Shown piece by piece: positions 1-9,701 of a stretch of DNA of 27,322 bases (position 1 is the first letter of the stretch; the number at the start of each line of letters is the position of its first letter). Below the pieces are notes generated by a model. The model saw only the letters and a program-made list of their open reading frames with translations. It was not told the origin of the DNA and ran no database searches. The position numbers were made by a program, and so were the translations under genes. The stretch is from NCBI GenBank assembly GCA_036939755.1, contig JALLAZ010000288.1, forward strand, positions 1 to 27,322, read 5' to 3'. The stretch is from Stephanodiscus triporus. Lineage: Eukaryota; Bacillariophyta; Thalassiosirophyceae; Thalassiosirales; Thalassiosiraceae.

Positions 1-1
1 G

Positions 2-3000
2 AACGTGATCTGTTACACGAGCGGGGAGGGGGAGGGTGAGGGCGGGGTGATGGCGGAGGGGGAGGGGGAGGGGGAGGGATCGATCGTCGACACGCCCAGT
101 CCGACGCCGTACGCTTCGATATTGTCGACGTCGTCCGACTCGTCCTCCTCCTCCGGAGGGGGGGGTGTGGTCGACTACACGACGACGTCGTCGTCGTCGT
201 CGTCTTCGTCTTCGTCTTCGTCATCCCATCCGACGTCGTTCACTTCCTCGGGATCGCCGCCGTCCGCCGCCAACGTCGAATTCGAGGACGCGATCGGATA
301 CGCCAAGGACGACGTCGATGCCCAGCTGCTCGTGTCGCACTCGTTGGCAGACGACGGCGTCACCGACGTTTGGAATCCGAGCACCCAATACCGATACGAC
401 GATTTCATGGCCGCGCTCAGGATCATGTACCTCGAGGGGGTGGGGGGCGAGACGTTCTACGCGGGGCAGGACGTGTCCCCGTTGTCCGGGCCGGGGGGTG
501 GGACGTCGACGGGTCTTGTCAACGTCGCGGCCTTCCTGGCGCAAGCGATGAAGGAGACGATACGGTACGACAGCTGCGACGAGAATAATTGGGACGTCGT
601 CGACGGGAGGTATCCCCTGTCGAACGCTTGCGGGCAGCTGAATCAGACGTATTCGGAATACGCGTGCCCGGCGGACGAGGAGCACATGCAGTGCGAGGTC
701 GACGCGAGCATGGCCACGAGGGCGTACACGAACGCGAATTGGTACGGCGCGCCCGGCCCGCTGTACTGCGGCCCCAAGTCCGATTTTCCGTTCACGGGAT
801 ACTGGGATTACCAGCTGACTTGCGACGACGAGGACGTCAACGCGTGCGACGAGTACGAGGGTCAGAGGGGGGGGGGGGGGGTGAACGACGAGCCCGTGCC
901 GAATAGGAGGGGTAGGACCGACGTGGAGGGATGCTGTTGGTGGGGACGGGGGTGAGTTGTGTGTGTGTGTTTTTTTTATATATGATGTTTTGTTTTTGCC
1001 CTCTCCCCCCCAAGCCCGGTTTACTCGTTTGATGTGTTTGTCTGACATGAAAAAAAAAGCATCTCATTAAATTTTTTTTGACTTCCGTCGTTGTCTTATC
1101 ATCAATCGTCTTATTTTTTGTCTCGGAATAATACAGAGTGATACAGACGACTGGTGAGCAATTCATTCGCTTAGATGGCGGACGCGTTTCCTTTTTTTTC
1201 TCTCGTTTTGTCGTCAATCCCTCCCCCCCCCCCCCCCCCCCCCCCATCGAACAAGATGTACTTACATATGCCCCATCGAATTTCGTCTTGTCCTAAAATA
1301 CGAACACGATAAAAGGCATTTGTAATTACGGAGTCCTGAATTACTACCTCGGCAAACGTGCCGCCGACGAGGGACGGGAATCGCGTTATCCCGACATCGA
1401 CTTCTGCAAAGATCCCGGTGCCATATGCGTTCCCGGGGGCCACGTCGAGTTGAAATGGATAGGTGAGTGTATTTGTTTGCTGCCCGAAACTCGCAATATC
1501 TCTTTTATCTCGAAATGCCGTTTTGTAATTTTGTCGATCCGCATCGCCTAACCGATAATTGATATGGCGAACGTTTATTCGCAACAACCGACACTGACTC
1601 TCCGCCTACCCACGTTTGCAGCTGGGATGTTTTACTGGATTCGATCGCTTCAGACTTACGATAACGGTTGGAATTACATGGACAATCTAAAGAGCTTCGT
1701 CCAGGGAGGGTTGCAAGATGATTCGTTCATAGATGCCGTTTCGGGAATCGTCAATCGAGGTTGTCACAGTCCGGTGAGTTCCTCTTTGATAGAACGCCGT
1801 CGCGAGGACCTCTTTCTGTGCGTGTTATTTCGAGCCCCTGAACAATAAGTATTGCTCTGCCATCAAAATGCGTCTTCTCTGCCCAGCCATGTTCCTTTGG
1901 TTCTGAACCGTTAGACGGTGGAGAGGAGCGAAAAGAGAACTTCAAAAAGGTGCTCGGGATATTGCTCGAGCCAGATGGCTCGCCCAGGGTATTCCGGCCA
2001 GGTGACACCGCGACGGCTACCTCGGCCCCACCCGGATCCACTCCTGCACCTATTATGTCGTCTGACTATGTGGAGGAAGATGAGTTGGCCGGCGATACCG
2101 CCGAAGAGAAAGAAGACTGGACGGACGATGAGTTCGCCAGTGACACCGACGCAGAGGAAGAAGACTGGGTGGAGGAGGAAGAAGACTGGTCGGAATCAAG
2201 TACTGGCATCAGTGCAATGAGTTTATGGTGTGGTGAGAGCCAGGAGAGTGCTTACACAAACTGTTACAGGGAGGGCTATGATTGTCCTGATGGCGTTTGC
2301 TTCAACGGTTTGAAGTGCTTTATGGTTGGAAACGCCTGCGAAGAAGGCGAGGGCGCGGGCATATCGGCTCAGATCGATATATCTCCGTCTCCAAGCCCAG
2401 CAACGGAGTTCGAAGCTACAGGGAACAACATTGGCGTACTAGGTCAATTTTGTGCTGAAACTTTTGATTCACTGGAAATCGTTTGTGCCACAGCGACGAC
2501 GTGTGTTGTACCCGAAGATTGCCCATCAGGAACCTACTGCTGGAAAGAATTCATGTGCGGCGGTACCGTCTCCCCATCGATTGCATCTGCTCCTCAGTCA
2601 ACGTATTCATATTCGCCAAGTATATTTGACACATCACTTTCGTCAAATACGTTGACAAATTCTCAATCGGCGAATGATGTCGCGGCAACCTACCCTCCGT
2701 CTCCTTCGCCTACTCCTGGCTCTGGATCTTCTGGACCGCAGTCAACAGTTGCAGTGCAGCAATTATTCTGTGCTTCTACCATGGAAGAGTTGGAGATGTC
2801 GTGCGCAACAGCTCAAAGCTGCATTAGTGGTCCATGCCCATCGAAAATGTTTTGCTTTCCCTTCACATGCACAGAAGCAGCTGGAGATGAAAATTCTCCG
2901 ACATCCACAGCTCCATCCACAGCTCCCGCAGAAAACCAACTGTCACAAAACCAGTTACAATGTCCACAGTCGACATTTGTGGGATGGCACACTTCAACGG

Positions 3001-3797
3001 ATTGCAAAGGTGAGTAATGGATGGCAACTACGTTTTTGCTGTAATGTAGCTTTTCACTCAATTTCACACCACGGCACTTCTTTCCGTTTTATTTCCCCCC
3101 TAAAGAGTACTTCAAATGCGACAATGGAGCCATGGGCACTGTTCATGTTTGCGAGGACTCTCTGAAGTTTGACAAGGTGAGGAATCAGTGCCATCCTGAG
3201 GAACAAGTCAATTCATTCTGCTACGGTCCCCCGCAGAGTACGACTTCGTCAGGTAATTTGTGCAGCGAGGAATACACGGGCTGGGAATCACGCAACGGCT
3301 GTCGTGAGTATTACTGGTGCGACTTAGGCTATGCCGATGTCATTTATGATTGTGGACAGGATCTTTTGTTCGATATTACCCTCGAGCTGTGCAATTTTGC
3401 CAGCCAAGTAGTTTGTACAGAGAATGGCGGCGCCTCGGTCGCAAATAAATCACCATCGCAACCACCTGCTCCATCGACATTGACCGAACCACCTGCTCCA
3501 TCGACATTGACCGAACCACCTGCCCCAAAACCATCGACGCTTCGTCCAAGCCCCGTGATGGGGACAGTTGGAGGCAAAGGTTCTTCTAGTGGTGTAGGTG
3601 GCGTAGTAGGAGACTACAATTGGTCTGATCCGATCGCTTCGACGGAGCCCCAAAATACATCTGTCGAAACACCACCATGGCTCATGAACACAGTCAAGTC
3701 AACAAATAATGCCAAAGGTGTTATGGTAACAGAAAATCCATTACCCTCGATGATGATTGCGTTTGTGATGTTCGAAATGATATATATGTTTTTGTAG
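2..3797 (+). CDS. GH19 chitinase with cysteine-rich and CBM14 chitin-binding modules, 5' partial
   Basis: Six exons can be placed: <2-951, 1137-1153 (17 nt), 1316-1462, 1622-1773, 1887-3009 and 3106-3797. All have GT-AG borders and compatible phases, giving about 1,026 residues. The start lies left of the window. After a Gly/Glu/Ser-rich linker comes a glycoside hydrolase family 19 domain: [15 protein letters not shown] holds the likely catalytic acid Glu (compare HET in plant enzymes), followed by WWGRG-VIQTTG-ICNYG across the micro-exon. GH19 enzymes cut beta-1,4-linked GlcNAc in chitin. Then come an acidic Glu/Asp/Trp linker, three cysteine motifs of the form C-x-C-CPSG-x-C-x-C (about 2224-2880), two CBM14/peritrophin-like domains (about 2960-3225 and 3260-3415), a Pro/Thr linker and a hydrophobic C-terminus ([13 protein letters not shown]) that suggests a membrane or GPI anchor. 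I infer a surface chitin-remodelling enzyme, fitting the beta-chitin of Thalassiosirales. The 15-G tract at 867-881 is coding and prone to sequencing error. Confidence 0.85.
3462..3515 (+). repeat. 27-bp in-frame tandem repeat in chitinase linker
   Basis: Two identical 27-bp units (3462-3488 and 3489-3515) encode PPAPSTLTE twice, and a partial third unit follows. They lie between the last CBM14 domain and the hydrophobic C-terminus, forming a Pro/Thr spacer likely to be O-glycosylated. Confidence 0.85.
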
Positions 3798-3929
3798 AAG
3801 TTCATTTATTATTGCTTTTTACTAACCTAATATACATTCATTAAAAGTATATTTAAGAAAGAGAGAACAAAAGATCAGTATAAACGCGTAGGAATGATAG
3901 AAAAAGCGATTTGAGACTACTATGTGGCG

Positions 3930-4766
3930 TTATCTATACGGGGGTAGGGGTGGGCGGCGGGGATTCCTCGTCAACGCCGGCGTCCGCCTCGTCGATCTCC
4001 GCCATCTTCCGCCGTCGTTGTCGCCCGTCGACGAATACGACGACGGCCTCGCTCTGTTCCCGGCGCGATGGGCGTCGATCTGCTCCGTGGTGATGATCGG
4101 CCACGGCGACGAGGACGACGTGGAGAGGTAAATCCTGATGGATGCTCCGAATTCCGGCGTCAGGCACGCGTCCTTCTCCATCAGTCTCCTCATCCAGTCC
4201 TCCCCCCCCCCCTCGTCGTCGTCGTCGTCGTCCGTCCCCGGCATCCCCATCCCCCCCTCAATCCCAAGACGACGCCTCGCCAGGCCGAGGGTCGGCTCCA
4301 GTATTCCCATGGCCTCGAGCCTCTGGAGCGCCAGGAGTCCGTCCCCACCACCCTTACCGTTCCCGAGTCGTCGTCCTCCTCCCCCCGTCCCCCCCCCACG
4401 CGTCCATCCCTCGACGATGCCGCCCGCCCCGAACGACCCCCCGCATGCCGCGAGGCGCAGCGCCACCTGCCTAGATAGCTCCGTGAGACGGCACGATCGC
4501 AGCACGGACGCGGCGACGATCGGCCCCCGCGGGGGGGGGAGGGCGTACATCGATCGCAGGACGGGGGGGGGGAGGCGCTCGAGATATTCGAAGAGGGAGG
4601 ACGACGTCGACAGGAAGGACTCGCGGGGGTCGACGTCGACGTCGACGTCGACGACGACGCGGGGATCGTTCCCCTCGGCGGAGGCGGCGGCGGCGGCGGC
4701 GGTCGACGGAGGAGGAGGCGAGGGACCTCCGCCGCCGTCGGGGCATTTTCTTTTGGTTCCGGCCAT
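3930..4766 (-). pseudogene. Truncated TFIIH subunit p52/Tfb2-like gene
   Basis: The reading frame from MAGTKRKCP (ATG at 4766) resembles only the N-terminal third of the TFIIH core subunit p52/Tfb2 (GTF2H4), which links XPB helicase to TFIIH. Seen are SLFEYLERLPPPVLRSMYA, a helical stretch ending LSRQVALRLAACGGSF, LLALQRLEAMGILEP and LTPEFGASIRIYL. These parallel the family's FL..LP..VL..LY, VMR..F, L..L..L.I and LNP.F...L blocks. The conserved next block appears split between frames: EQIDAH in the first frame, then RREQSEAVVVFVDG in another near 4035-4065. The remaining roughly 300 residues of a normal 450-500-residue protein are absent, and the convergent chitinase gene begins about 130 bp further on. 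A simple-repeat-rich insert (poly-Ala, poly-Asp, poly-Gly) interrupts the domain. Alternatives are a misassembly near 3800-3950, a sequencing indel, or an unrecognised intron. The family call is moderate; the truncation is what the sequence shows. Confidence 0.5.
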
Positions 4767-5000
4767 TTTTTGTACCATAGAGACCAAACTGGAGTGAAGA
4801 TGTCCAAATTGTGTTCCCGCCGGAAGCATTCTCCTCTTTTCTTATATTATTCCCTGTTTATTTTTTTACCTCTCTTACCCCTTTTTCCCTTCTCTATTCG
4901 ATTCAATTCTCCCTTCTCCCACACTTCTCTCTCGCTCTCTCTAGAGTGTGCGTTGCTGGCTGTTGCTGGGCAACTTGGGACGAATATCATCCAATATATT

Positions 5001-5992
5001 ATGGTCGGAGTTAAGGGAAACAACGGCAAGGCGGCTCGCACGAATATATCCCTCCAAATTCTCGCGGCAATCGCAGTCGCTGCCGTCCTGGTCGTCAGTC
5101 TGAAGACTTTTTCTACGTCGCCATGGCACGGGAAAGCCGCCCTGGAGGATGACCTGGAGGATGATCAGCAGGGCCACCTCCGACTCCGACGTCCGCAGCC
5201 GCCGAAAACGAAGGCCAAGTCTGCCAAAGTAGCTGTGGCCCCCCTACTCGACGAGGCTGATAAAAATGCTGTTGTTGAAGATCCGAATCTTGTACAATTC
5301 GTCTTCGGCAATTTAGATGGCGAAGAGGGACACGACGGCGAGGTCGTTGTCAGGCGTCGTCCGGAATGGGCTCCCATCGGCGTCGCGCGGATCAAGGAGC
5401 TCACATTGGACTCGTTCTGGAACGATTGCTGCGCTTTCAGAGTGCTACCGAACTTTGTAGTGCAACTGGGGATACACGGCGATCCCGAAAAACAGAAGAA
5501 ATGGAGAACGCAAAAAATAGCGGACGATCCAGTGAAGGCGAGCAACGAGCGCGGGACGGTGACATTTGCGATGGCTGGCGCGGGCACTCGGACCACGCAG
5601 ATATTCTTCAATAAGATCGATAATTCGCGCCTCGACAAGGAAAATTTCGCCCCCTTTGGCGAGGTGATCAGGTAAGAACCTCGTTTCAATCATCCAAAAG
5701 AACACTTATGAATGTCGCATGTGTAATACTCCAAATAATGATTAATTTTTTATCCTTGTCTCGCAAGTGGAATGGAGGTAATTGACAGAATATACGAAGG
5801 CTACGGAGAAAAGCCAGACCAGGTGAGTATGTTCTATGAATATCATGACTTACTACTGTTTCAATGAAGTGTGGACTCTTAAAAAGAGTATTTGACCTGT
5901 TGTATTAGGGCAAAATTCAGCAATCGGGAAATGCTTATTTGGAGAAAAATTATCCCAAAATGTCGTACATCAGAAGTGCTAAGTTCATCTGA
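5001..5992 (+). CDS. Membrane-anchored cyclophilin-type peptidyl-prolyl isomerase
   Basis: Three exons (5001-5671, 5768-5822, 5909-5992) join in frame to give 269 residues. The chosen start, MVGVKGNNG, is followed by one hydrophobic segment (about residues 17-38, ISLQILAAIAVAAVLVV), so a type II membrane protein of the secretory pathway is likely. After a basic/acidic stem, the last 140 or so residues form a cyclophilin-like domain: FRVLPNFVVQLGIHGD (compare F..V..FM.QGGD), GTVTFAMAGAGTRTTQIFFN (compare G.LSMANAG..TNGSQFF) and FAPFGEVISGMEVIDRIY across the first splice. These domains catalyse cis-trans isomerisation of X-Pro bonds. The substrate-site residues are divergent (TRTTQIFF instead of TNGSQFF), so activity is probable but unproven. 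The initiator ATG lies 234 bp from the divergent Tfb2-like start, and the stop is 132 bp from the convergent receptor gene. Confidence 0.88.
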
Positions 5993-6124
5993 CCGGTCAG
6001 AGCGAGTTAATACAAAGTTTGTGTGTGCGTTAGTCGGCAACAATGGCCGATGTCAACATAATGCTTTCGATTATTTAAGAGGAAAAACATTGAACACATA
6101 CAATAACCCCAAATGGAACGGACT

Positions 6125-7873
6125 TCAATCTAACCTTATCTTCGTCTTTCCCAAGCGCCACATCTTCGGCCTGCCGCCGCCGGACCCGACGCTACCCATC
6201 ATGTTGTGCGTTTGCTGCTGCTGCGACATAGAGATCGCCTCCGCCATATCGGCGCCATCGACGCCGCGCCGCTTTCCCACCCTGGACAGCCTGTGGTACG
6301 CGCTGGCGTCGGAACCACCGACGAATAACCACGTCAGACTCGCGAGGCTGCACGCCTGGACCAACGCCGCCCCCCAGTGCAAGGCCTGATGCCGGCGATG
6401 GTACGGCAATGCGCTACCGACGAACATGCTTATTCCGGGGAGGGACGCGTAGTAGCTCAACCCCACGAGGCCGAACTTGGTCAGGAACGACATCAGCGAC
6501 GGCGGACACCGTCCCCCGCGCTTGCCGGACCGTACCGCGCCGACGCCCGCGACGAAGACGAGACCCAACGCGAATCGCAGGACCATGAGCGCCTTCCCCG
6601 GCGGATGCTCGAGGGCGTGGTACGTGTCGAAGTCGTCGTCGAACGTTCGACCCCACTGCGCGAGTACCGCGTGCGCGAGCACGATCGACAGGGGTACGAT
6701 CCCTCCCCTCCAATCGCCGTAGATGAGGTCGAGGAACGAGCCAGCGGGATTCCTGATCCCGCGCATGAATTCGTTGTCCGTCCCGTCGTTCTTCGTCCCG
6801 CCGACGAGGATGCCGCTGCCCCCGCCCCCCGTCACTCCCGCGACGTCCGTCGGGAGGGTCCAACCCCCCCCGATCGAAAGCAACACGAGCGACACCATGC
6901 TGTCGGACATCGCCTCGAAATGCGACGAGAGCGCGTCGAGCGAGTAATTGCCGTACCCGTTCCTCCGGTATGCCTCCATGTGCAGGAGCTCGCACGACGC
7001 CGACAGTCCGTTGGTCGCGCACGCCGCCATGACGACGAGTATCGCGACGTGTACCTCCCCCCCCCCCCCTCCGGCCATCGCCGTCGTCCGAGCCGCGCTC
7101 GACAACAGCACGACGAACAACGTCCCCGAGAATGCGATGGTGAGGAACAGGAGAGCGCGTATCCCGTCCTCGTCGGCGGGCAGGTGCTCGTATGCGATAT
7201 CGCCATCAATGTTGCTACCGCCATCATCCTCGTCACCACCGCGACGACGTCTACCGTGCCTTACCATGGCGGAGTAAAACACGTCAGGGACCTTGTCGTC
7301 GCCGTACGCTTCCTCGAGGGAGCAGTCGTCGATGACGAAGTAGTAGTATCGTGGCCTGTCGTTCCTCGGGCTCGGCCGTCCTCCCTTCTCCCGATAATTC
7401 GGCCTCGGGGGGGGAGGGTTGTCGATTTCGGTCCTTATCCGCGCCACGTACGTCTCCCCCCCCCTCGCATTGTCGCCAATGGCGGCATCCCCTCGTCCTC
7501 CGCCGCCGCCGCCAACATAATCGAACACCACCGGCACCGATCGCAGCGCGTGTCGTACCTTCTCCCGACACAGCGCCTCGCGACGAACGATCGGCCAGTC
7601 GTCGTCGACGTACGCCCTGACCCGAAGCTCCCTCTCGTTGACGTACATCCCGATCGACGTCACGTTCACCTCGAATTCGACCCTCGACGACGCGGGTACG
7701 GCGAACTTGACGAGTGTGGACTCGGTCCTGGCGCCGGAGAGGTGGACCCTGCCGGATTGGACCTTGGCGTGCGCGAGGCCGCCCATGCATCCGAGGAGGA
7801 GGAGGAGGACGACGACGACGGGTCCAGCCGAGAGAAGGCGAAGGAACGACGACGACGACGTCTTCGTCATCAT
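6125..7873 (-). CDS. GPR180/TMEM145-type seven-transmembrane protein (GpcrRhopsn4-like)
   Basis: A single-exon frame of 582 residues begins MMTKTSSSS with a signal peptide (VVVVLLLLLGCMGGLAHA). A luminal or extracellular domain of about 200 residues follows, containing FAVPASSRVEFEVNV and YYFVIDDCSLEEAYGD. Then come roughly seven hydrophobic segments, starting at ALLFLTIAFSGTLFVVLL. Between helices lies DTYHALEHPPGKALMVLRF, which matches the E/W-x-PG-x-x-L-x-x-LR signature of the GPR180/TMEM145 (intimal-thickness-receptor) family. The last helices contain YYASLPGISMFVGSALP and HWGAALVQACSLASLTWLF. Family members are secretory-pathway membrane proteins of poorly known function. The C-terminal tail is basic (RLGKTKIRLD) after a short poly-Gln run. 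Coding GC is high and no intron is needed. The large antisense frame over the same stretch is an Arg-rich shadow. The family call is fairly secure; any signalling role is not shown. Confidence 0.8.
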   Translation of the reverse strand: MMTKTSSSSFLRLLSAGPVVVVLLLLLGCMGGLAHAKVQSGRVHLSGARTESTLVKFAVPASSRVEFEVNVTSIGMYVNERELRVRAYVDDDWPIVRREALCREKVRHALRSVPVVFDYVGGGGGGRGDAAIGDNARGGETYVARIRTEIDNPPPPRPNYREKGGRPSPRNDRPRYYYFVIDDCSLEEAYGDDKVPDVFYSAMVRHGRRRRGGDEDDGGSNIDGDIAYEHLPADEDGIRALLFLTIAFSGTLFVVLLSSAARTTAMAGGGGGEVHVAILVVMAACATNGLSASCELLHMEAYRRNGYGNYSLDALSSHFEAMSDSMVSLVLLSIGGGWTLPTDVAGVTGGGGSGILVGGTKNDGTDNEFMRGIRNPAGSFLDLIYGDWRGGIVPLSIVLAHAVLAQWGRTFDDDFDTYHALEHPPGKALMVLRFALGLVFVAGVGAVRSGKRGGRCPPSLMSFLTKFGLVGLSYYASLPGISMFVGSALPYHRRHQALHWGAALVQACSLASLTWLFVGGSDASAYHRLSRVGKRRGVDGADMAEAISMSQQQQTHNMMGSVGSGGGRPKMWRLGKTKIRLD

Positions 7874-8021
7874 TTTCTTCTGACCTGCCGAGACCCGTTC
7901 GTCGTTCTGCCCCGGGCAGGCCTTTGGATGGTCTCCTATCTAATCCACCCCCCCCTACTTCCTCCGATAATATCCTTCTCCTGTAACTGCCTAGGCTAGG
8001 TATATAATAGCGCTTATATCT

Positions 8022-8129
8022 CTAACTAACGACGCAGCAGCAGACGATGACGTTGTCTTTCGGCTGCTCCTTCTTCTGCTGTCCCTCGCCGCCCTCGACC
8101 TGGTCCTGTTGCTTCTCTCCTTCTTCTTC

Positions 8130-8167
<38 letters not shown>

Positions 8168-8258
8168 CCTTCGGTTGATCGACGGTCCCGTCGGTCCCTG
8201 GTACGTCTTTGCCGCGTTTGATTTCCTTCGTGGGGAGCTTGACCGATACCGCCAGCAT
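8022..8258 (-). CDS. Small polyglutamine protein with C-terminal CaaX box
   Basis: A 78-residue frame starts MLAVSVKLPTKEIKRG. It contains an 11-Gln run, then an acidic/basic Gln-rich region (KEEEGEKQQDQVEGGEG), and ends NVIVCCCVVS. The terminal CVVS fits the Cys-aliphatic-aliphatic-X rule for farnesylation, and the two preceding cysteines could be palmitoylated, as in H/N-Ras and Ykt6 tails. This suggests a membrane-tethered small protein. The same frame stays open upstream to an ATG at 8414, but that extension is compositionally unlike coding sequence, so the internal ATG is preferred. It diverges from the SDF2-like gene 240 bp away. No homologue is recognised. It could also be the last exon of a longer GTPase-like or SNARE-like gene whose upstream exons I cannot find, or a chance frame created by the CTG repeat. 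Confidence 0.5.
8133..8165. repeat. (CTG/CAG)11 trinucleotide repeat
   Basis: Eleven uninterrupted CTG units on the + strand read as CAG on the - strand and encode the glutamine run of the CaaX mini-protein. Such repeats are length-variable, so allele differences are likely. Confidence 0.95.
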
Positions 8259-8497
8259 CGTTGCTCTCCACACATGAACAAAATAATAATTTTGCCCTGT
8301 TTTTTTTTCTCTTGGTTTTTCGCTGTTGTTGCGGCGGGCCAACGGCGCTTCAAAAGATTCGCCTTGTGATTTCTTAAGATTTCGGGGGCGCCCCCCTGCC
8401 CGATTTTTTTTCACTTTCCACCTGGCGAGGGCAATATTTTATTATTATTTGTTGTGTTTTTTATTTTTTCGGAGTGCGATAGTGCAACAACAACGCC

Positions 8498-9205
8498 ATG
8501 ACGAAGACCACCACTCCGTCTCGCGCCGCCACGGCGGCGACGATCCTCCTCTCGGTCCTGACGACGGCCATTCGCGCCCCCCTTCTCGCCCGGGCGGGCT
8601 TCGCCGACGATGAGAAGTTCGTCACGTGCGGGTCCGCCATCAAGCTAACGCACGTCGAATCCGGGAAGAAGTTCCTCCTCCAGAGCGAGGAGCGGCAGCT
8701 CCAGACCGGATCGGGACAGCAGCTCGTCACGGCCGCCGAGGACAATCGCACCCCCAAGGGACTTTGGCAGGTCCGCGAGGGTCACAATGCCGAAGACGGC
8801 ATGTGCGAGACGGGCGTTCCGATCAAATGCGGCTCGATCGTTCGTCTCATGCACCTCGAGACGGGCACGAACCTCCACACCCACGCGATACGATCGCCCC
8901 TTAGCAACCAGCACGAGGTCTCGTGCTTCGGGGAGGGCGGGGTGGGGGATTCCGGCGACGACTGGACGGTCGTGTGCGACGGCGTCACTCGCAATCGCGC
9001 GCTGTACTGGGTCCGCGGCGCGCCGATACAGCTCCGGAGCGTCGCCACGGGTCGTTGGCTGGGCGCGTCGTCTTCGGTGCAGTTCTCGGAATCGAATTGC
9101 GGACGGGGATGCCCGATCATGAATCATCTGGAGGTGTTCGGTAGGGAATCTAACGATTCGTACTCGCGTTGGACGGTGGAATTGGGCGTGCACCTGCACA
9201 AGTAG
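8498..9205 (+). CDS. SDF2-like MIR-domain protein, ER lumen
   Basis: A single-exon protein of 235 residues with an N-terminal signal peptide (about residues 13-33). It consists almost entirely of three MIR repeats. The first begins VTCGSAIKLTHVESGKKFLL. The second has IKCGSIVRLMHLETGTNLHT followed by SPLSNQHEVSCFGE and DDWTVVCDG. The third begins APIQLRSVATGRWLG and ends near EVFGRE. The order and spacing match SDF2/SDF2L1 (about 210 residues), ER proteins that work with the Hsp40 ERdj3 in folding and quality control and resemble the MIR domain of protein O-mannosyltransferases. The C-terminus is VHLHK, with no evident KDEL/HDEL signal, so retention would have to come from a partner. The ATG context (AACGCCATGACG) and the immediate signal peptide support this start. 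It faces the CaaX gene divergently and the LRR gene convergently. Confidence 0.93.
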   Translation: MTKTTTPSRAATAATILLSVLTTAIRAPLLARAGFADDEKFVTCGSAIKLTHVESGKKFLLQSEERQLQTGSGQQLVTAAEDNRTPKGLWQVREGHNAEDGMCETGVPIKCGSIVRLMHLETGTNLHTHAIRSPLSNQHEVSCFGEGGVGDSGDDWTVVCDGVTRNRALYWVRGAPIQLRSVATGRWLGASSSVQFSESNCGRGCPIMNHLEVFGRESNDSYSRWTVELGVHLHK

Positions 9206-9701
9206 GTAGCGAATCGGTATGCCTTGCTTTTGGAGGTGGAGGAGGAGGAGGAGGAAGGGGGGGAGGGGGGGGGGAATGTGGCGGTCGAGTCGATTCGGGG
9301 GGTTGTTTACGAGGGGAGGGAAGGCGCGAACGGCTATTTCTCAGAAATGCGCGCGCGTGTACAGAAAATGACAAGGGGGGAGGTGTTGGGTATAAACCTT
9401 GGATTGGGAAAACAGTATCATCTTGCAGCACTCATTAATTATTATCGCTGATATCTGATGTATAAGTAGGGCATTTTTTTGAATAGCACACAAAGAAATA
9501 ATGGCCTCCTCCCCGATGCCAACACCACTAAAACAACCTTAATCGCATGACCTCCCAACCCCGGCAGGTATTCTTGAATCCCTTCCACGCCAAATCAAAT
9601 GAATAATTTGCGTTCCTAAGTATTTATTGTGTTAAGAGAAAAGAAACCCAATTGTACTGATACGACTTTAAGCGTGTGTGCAATCTAAATTATTCCCTCC
9701 T
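9206..9701. other. Intergenic, convergent 3' ends
   Basis: Holds G-rich low-complexity sequence (9230-9330) and then AT-rich sequence, presumably the 3' UTRs of the SDF2-like and LRR genes. The short open frames here are low-complexity Gly/Pro strings. No RNA gene or further coding sequence was seen. Confidence 0.6.

Noticed and set aside
221..1048. 275-codon - strand frame opposite chitinase exon 1
   Set aside because: Low-complexity shadow. The + strand encodes the GH19 catalytic region.
1171..1587. 138-codon - strand frame over the chitinase introns and exon 3
   Set aside because: The + strand exon at 1316-1462 reads GH19 sequence with correct splice phases.
4138..4797. Ser/Pro-rich + strand frame opposite the Tfb2-like fragment
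   Set aside because: Composition is only the complement of GC-rich triplet repeats. Family-like motifs are on the - strand.
6377..7999. Large + strand open frame (540 codons) antisense to the receptor-like gene
   Set aside because: Arg/Pro/Val-rich shadow of GC-rich codons. The - strand frame has a signal peptide, helices and family motifs.
8022..8414. Longer 130-residue version of the CaaX protein
   Set aside because: The upstream 52 residues (start MKKNRAGG) look like untranslated sequence. The internal ATG gives a compact protein.
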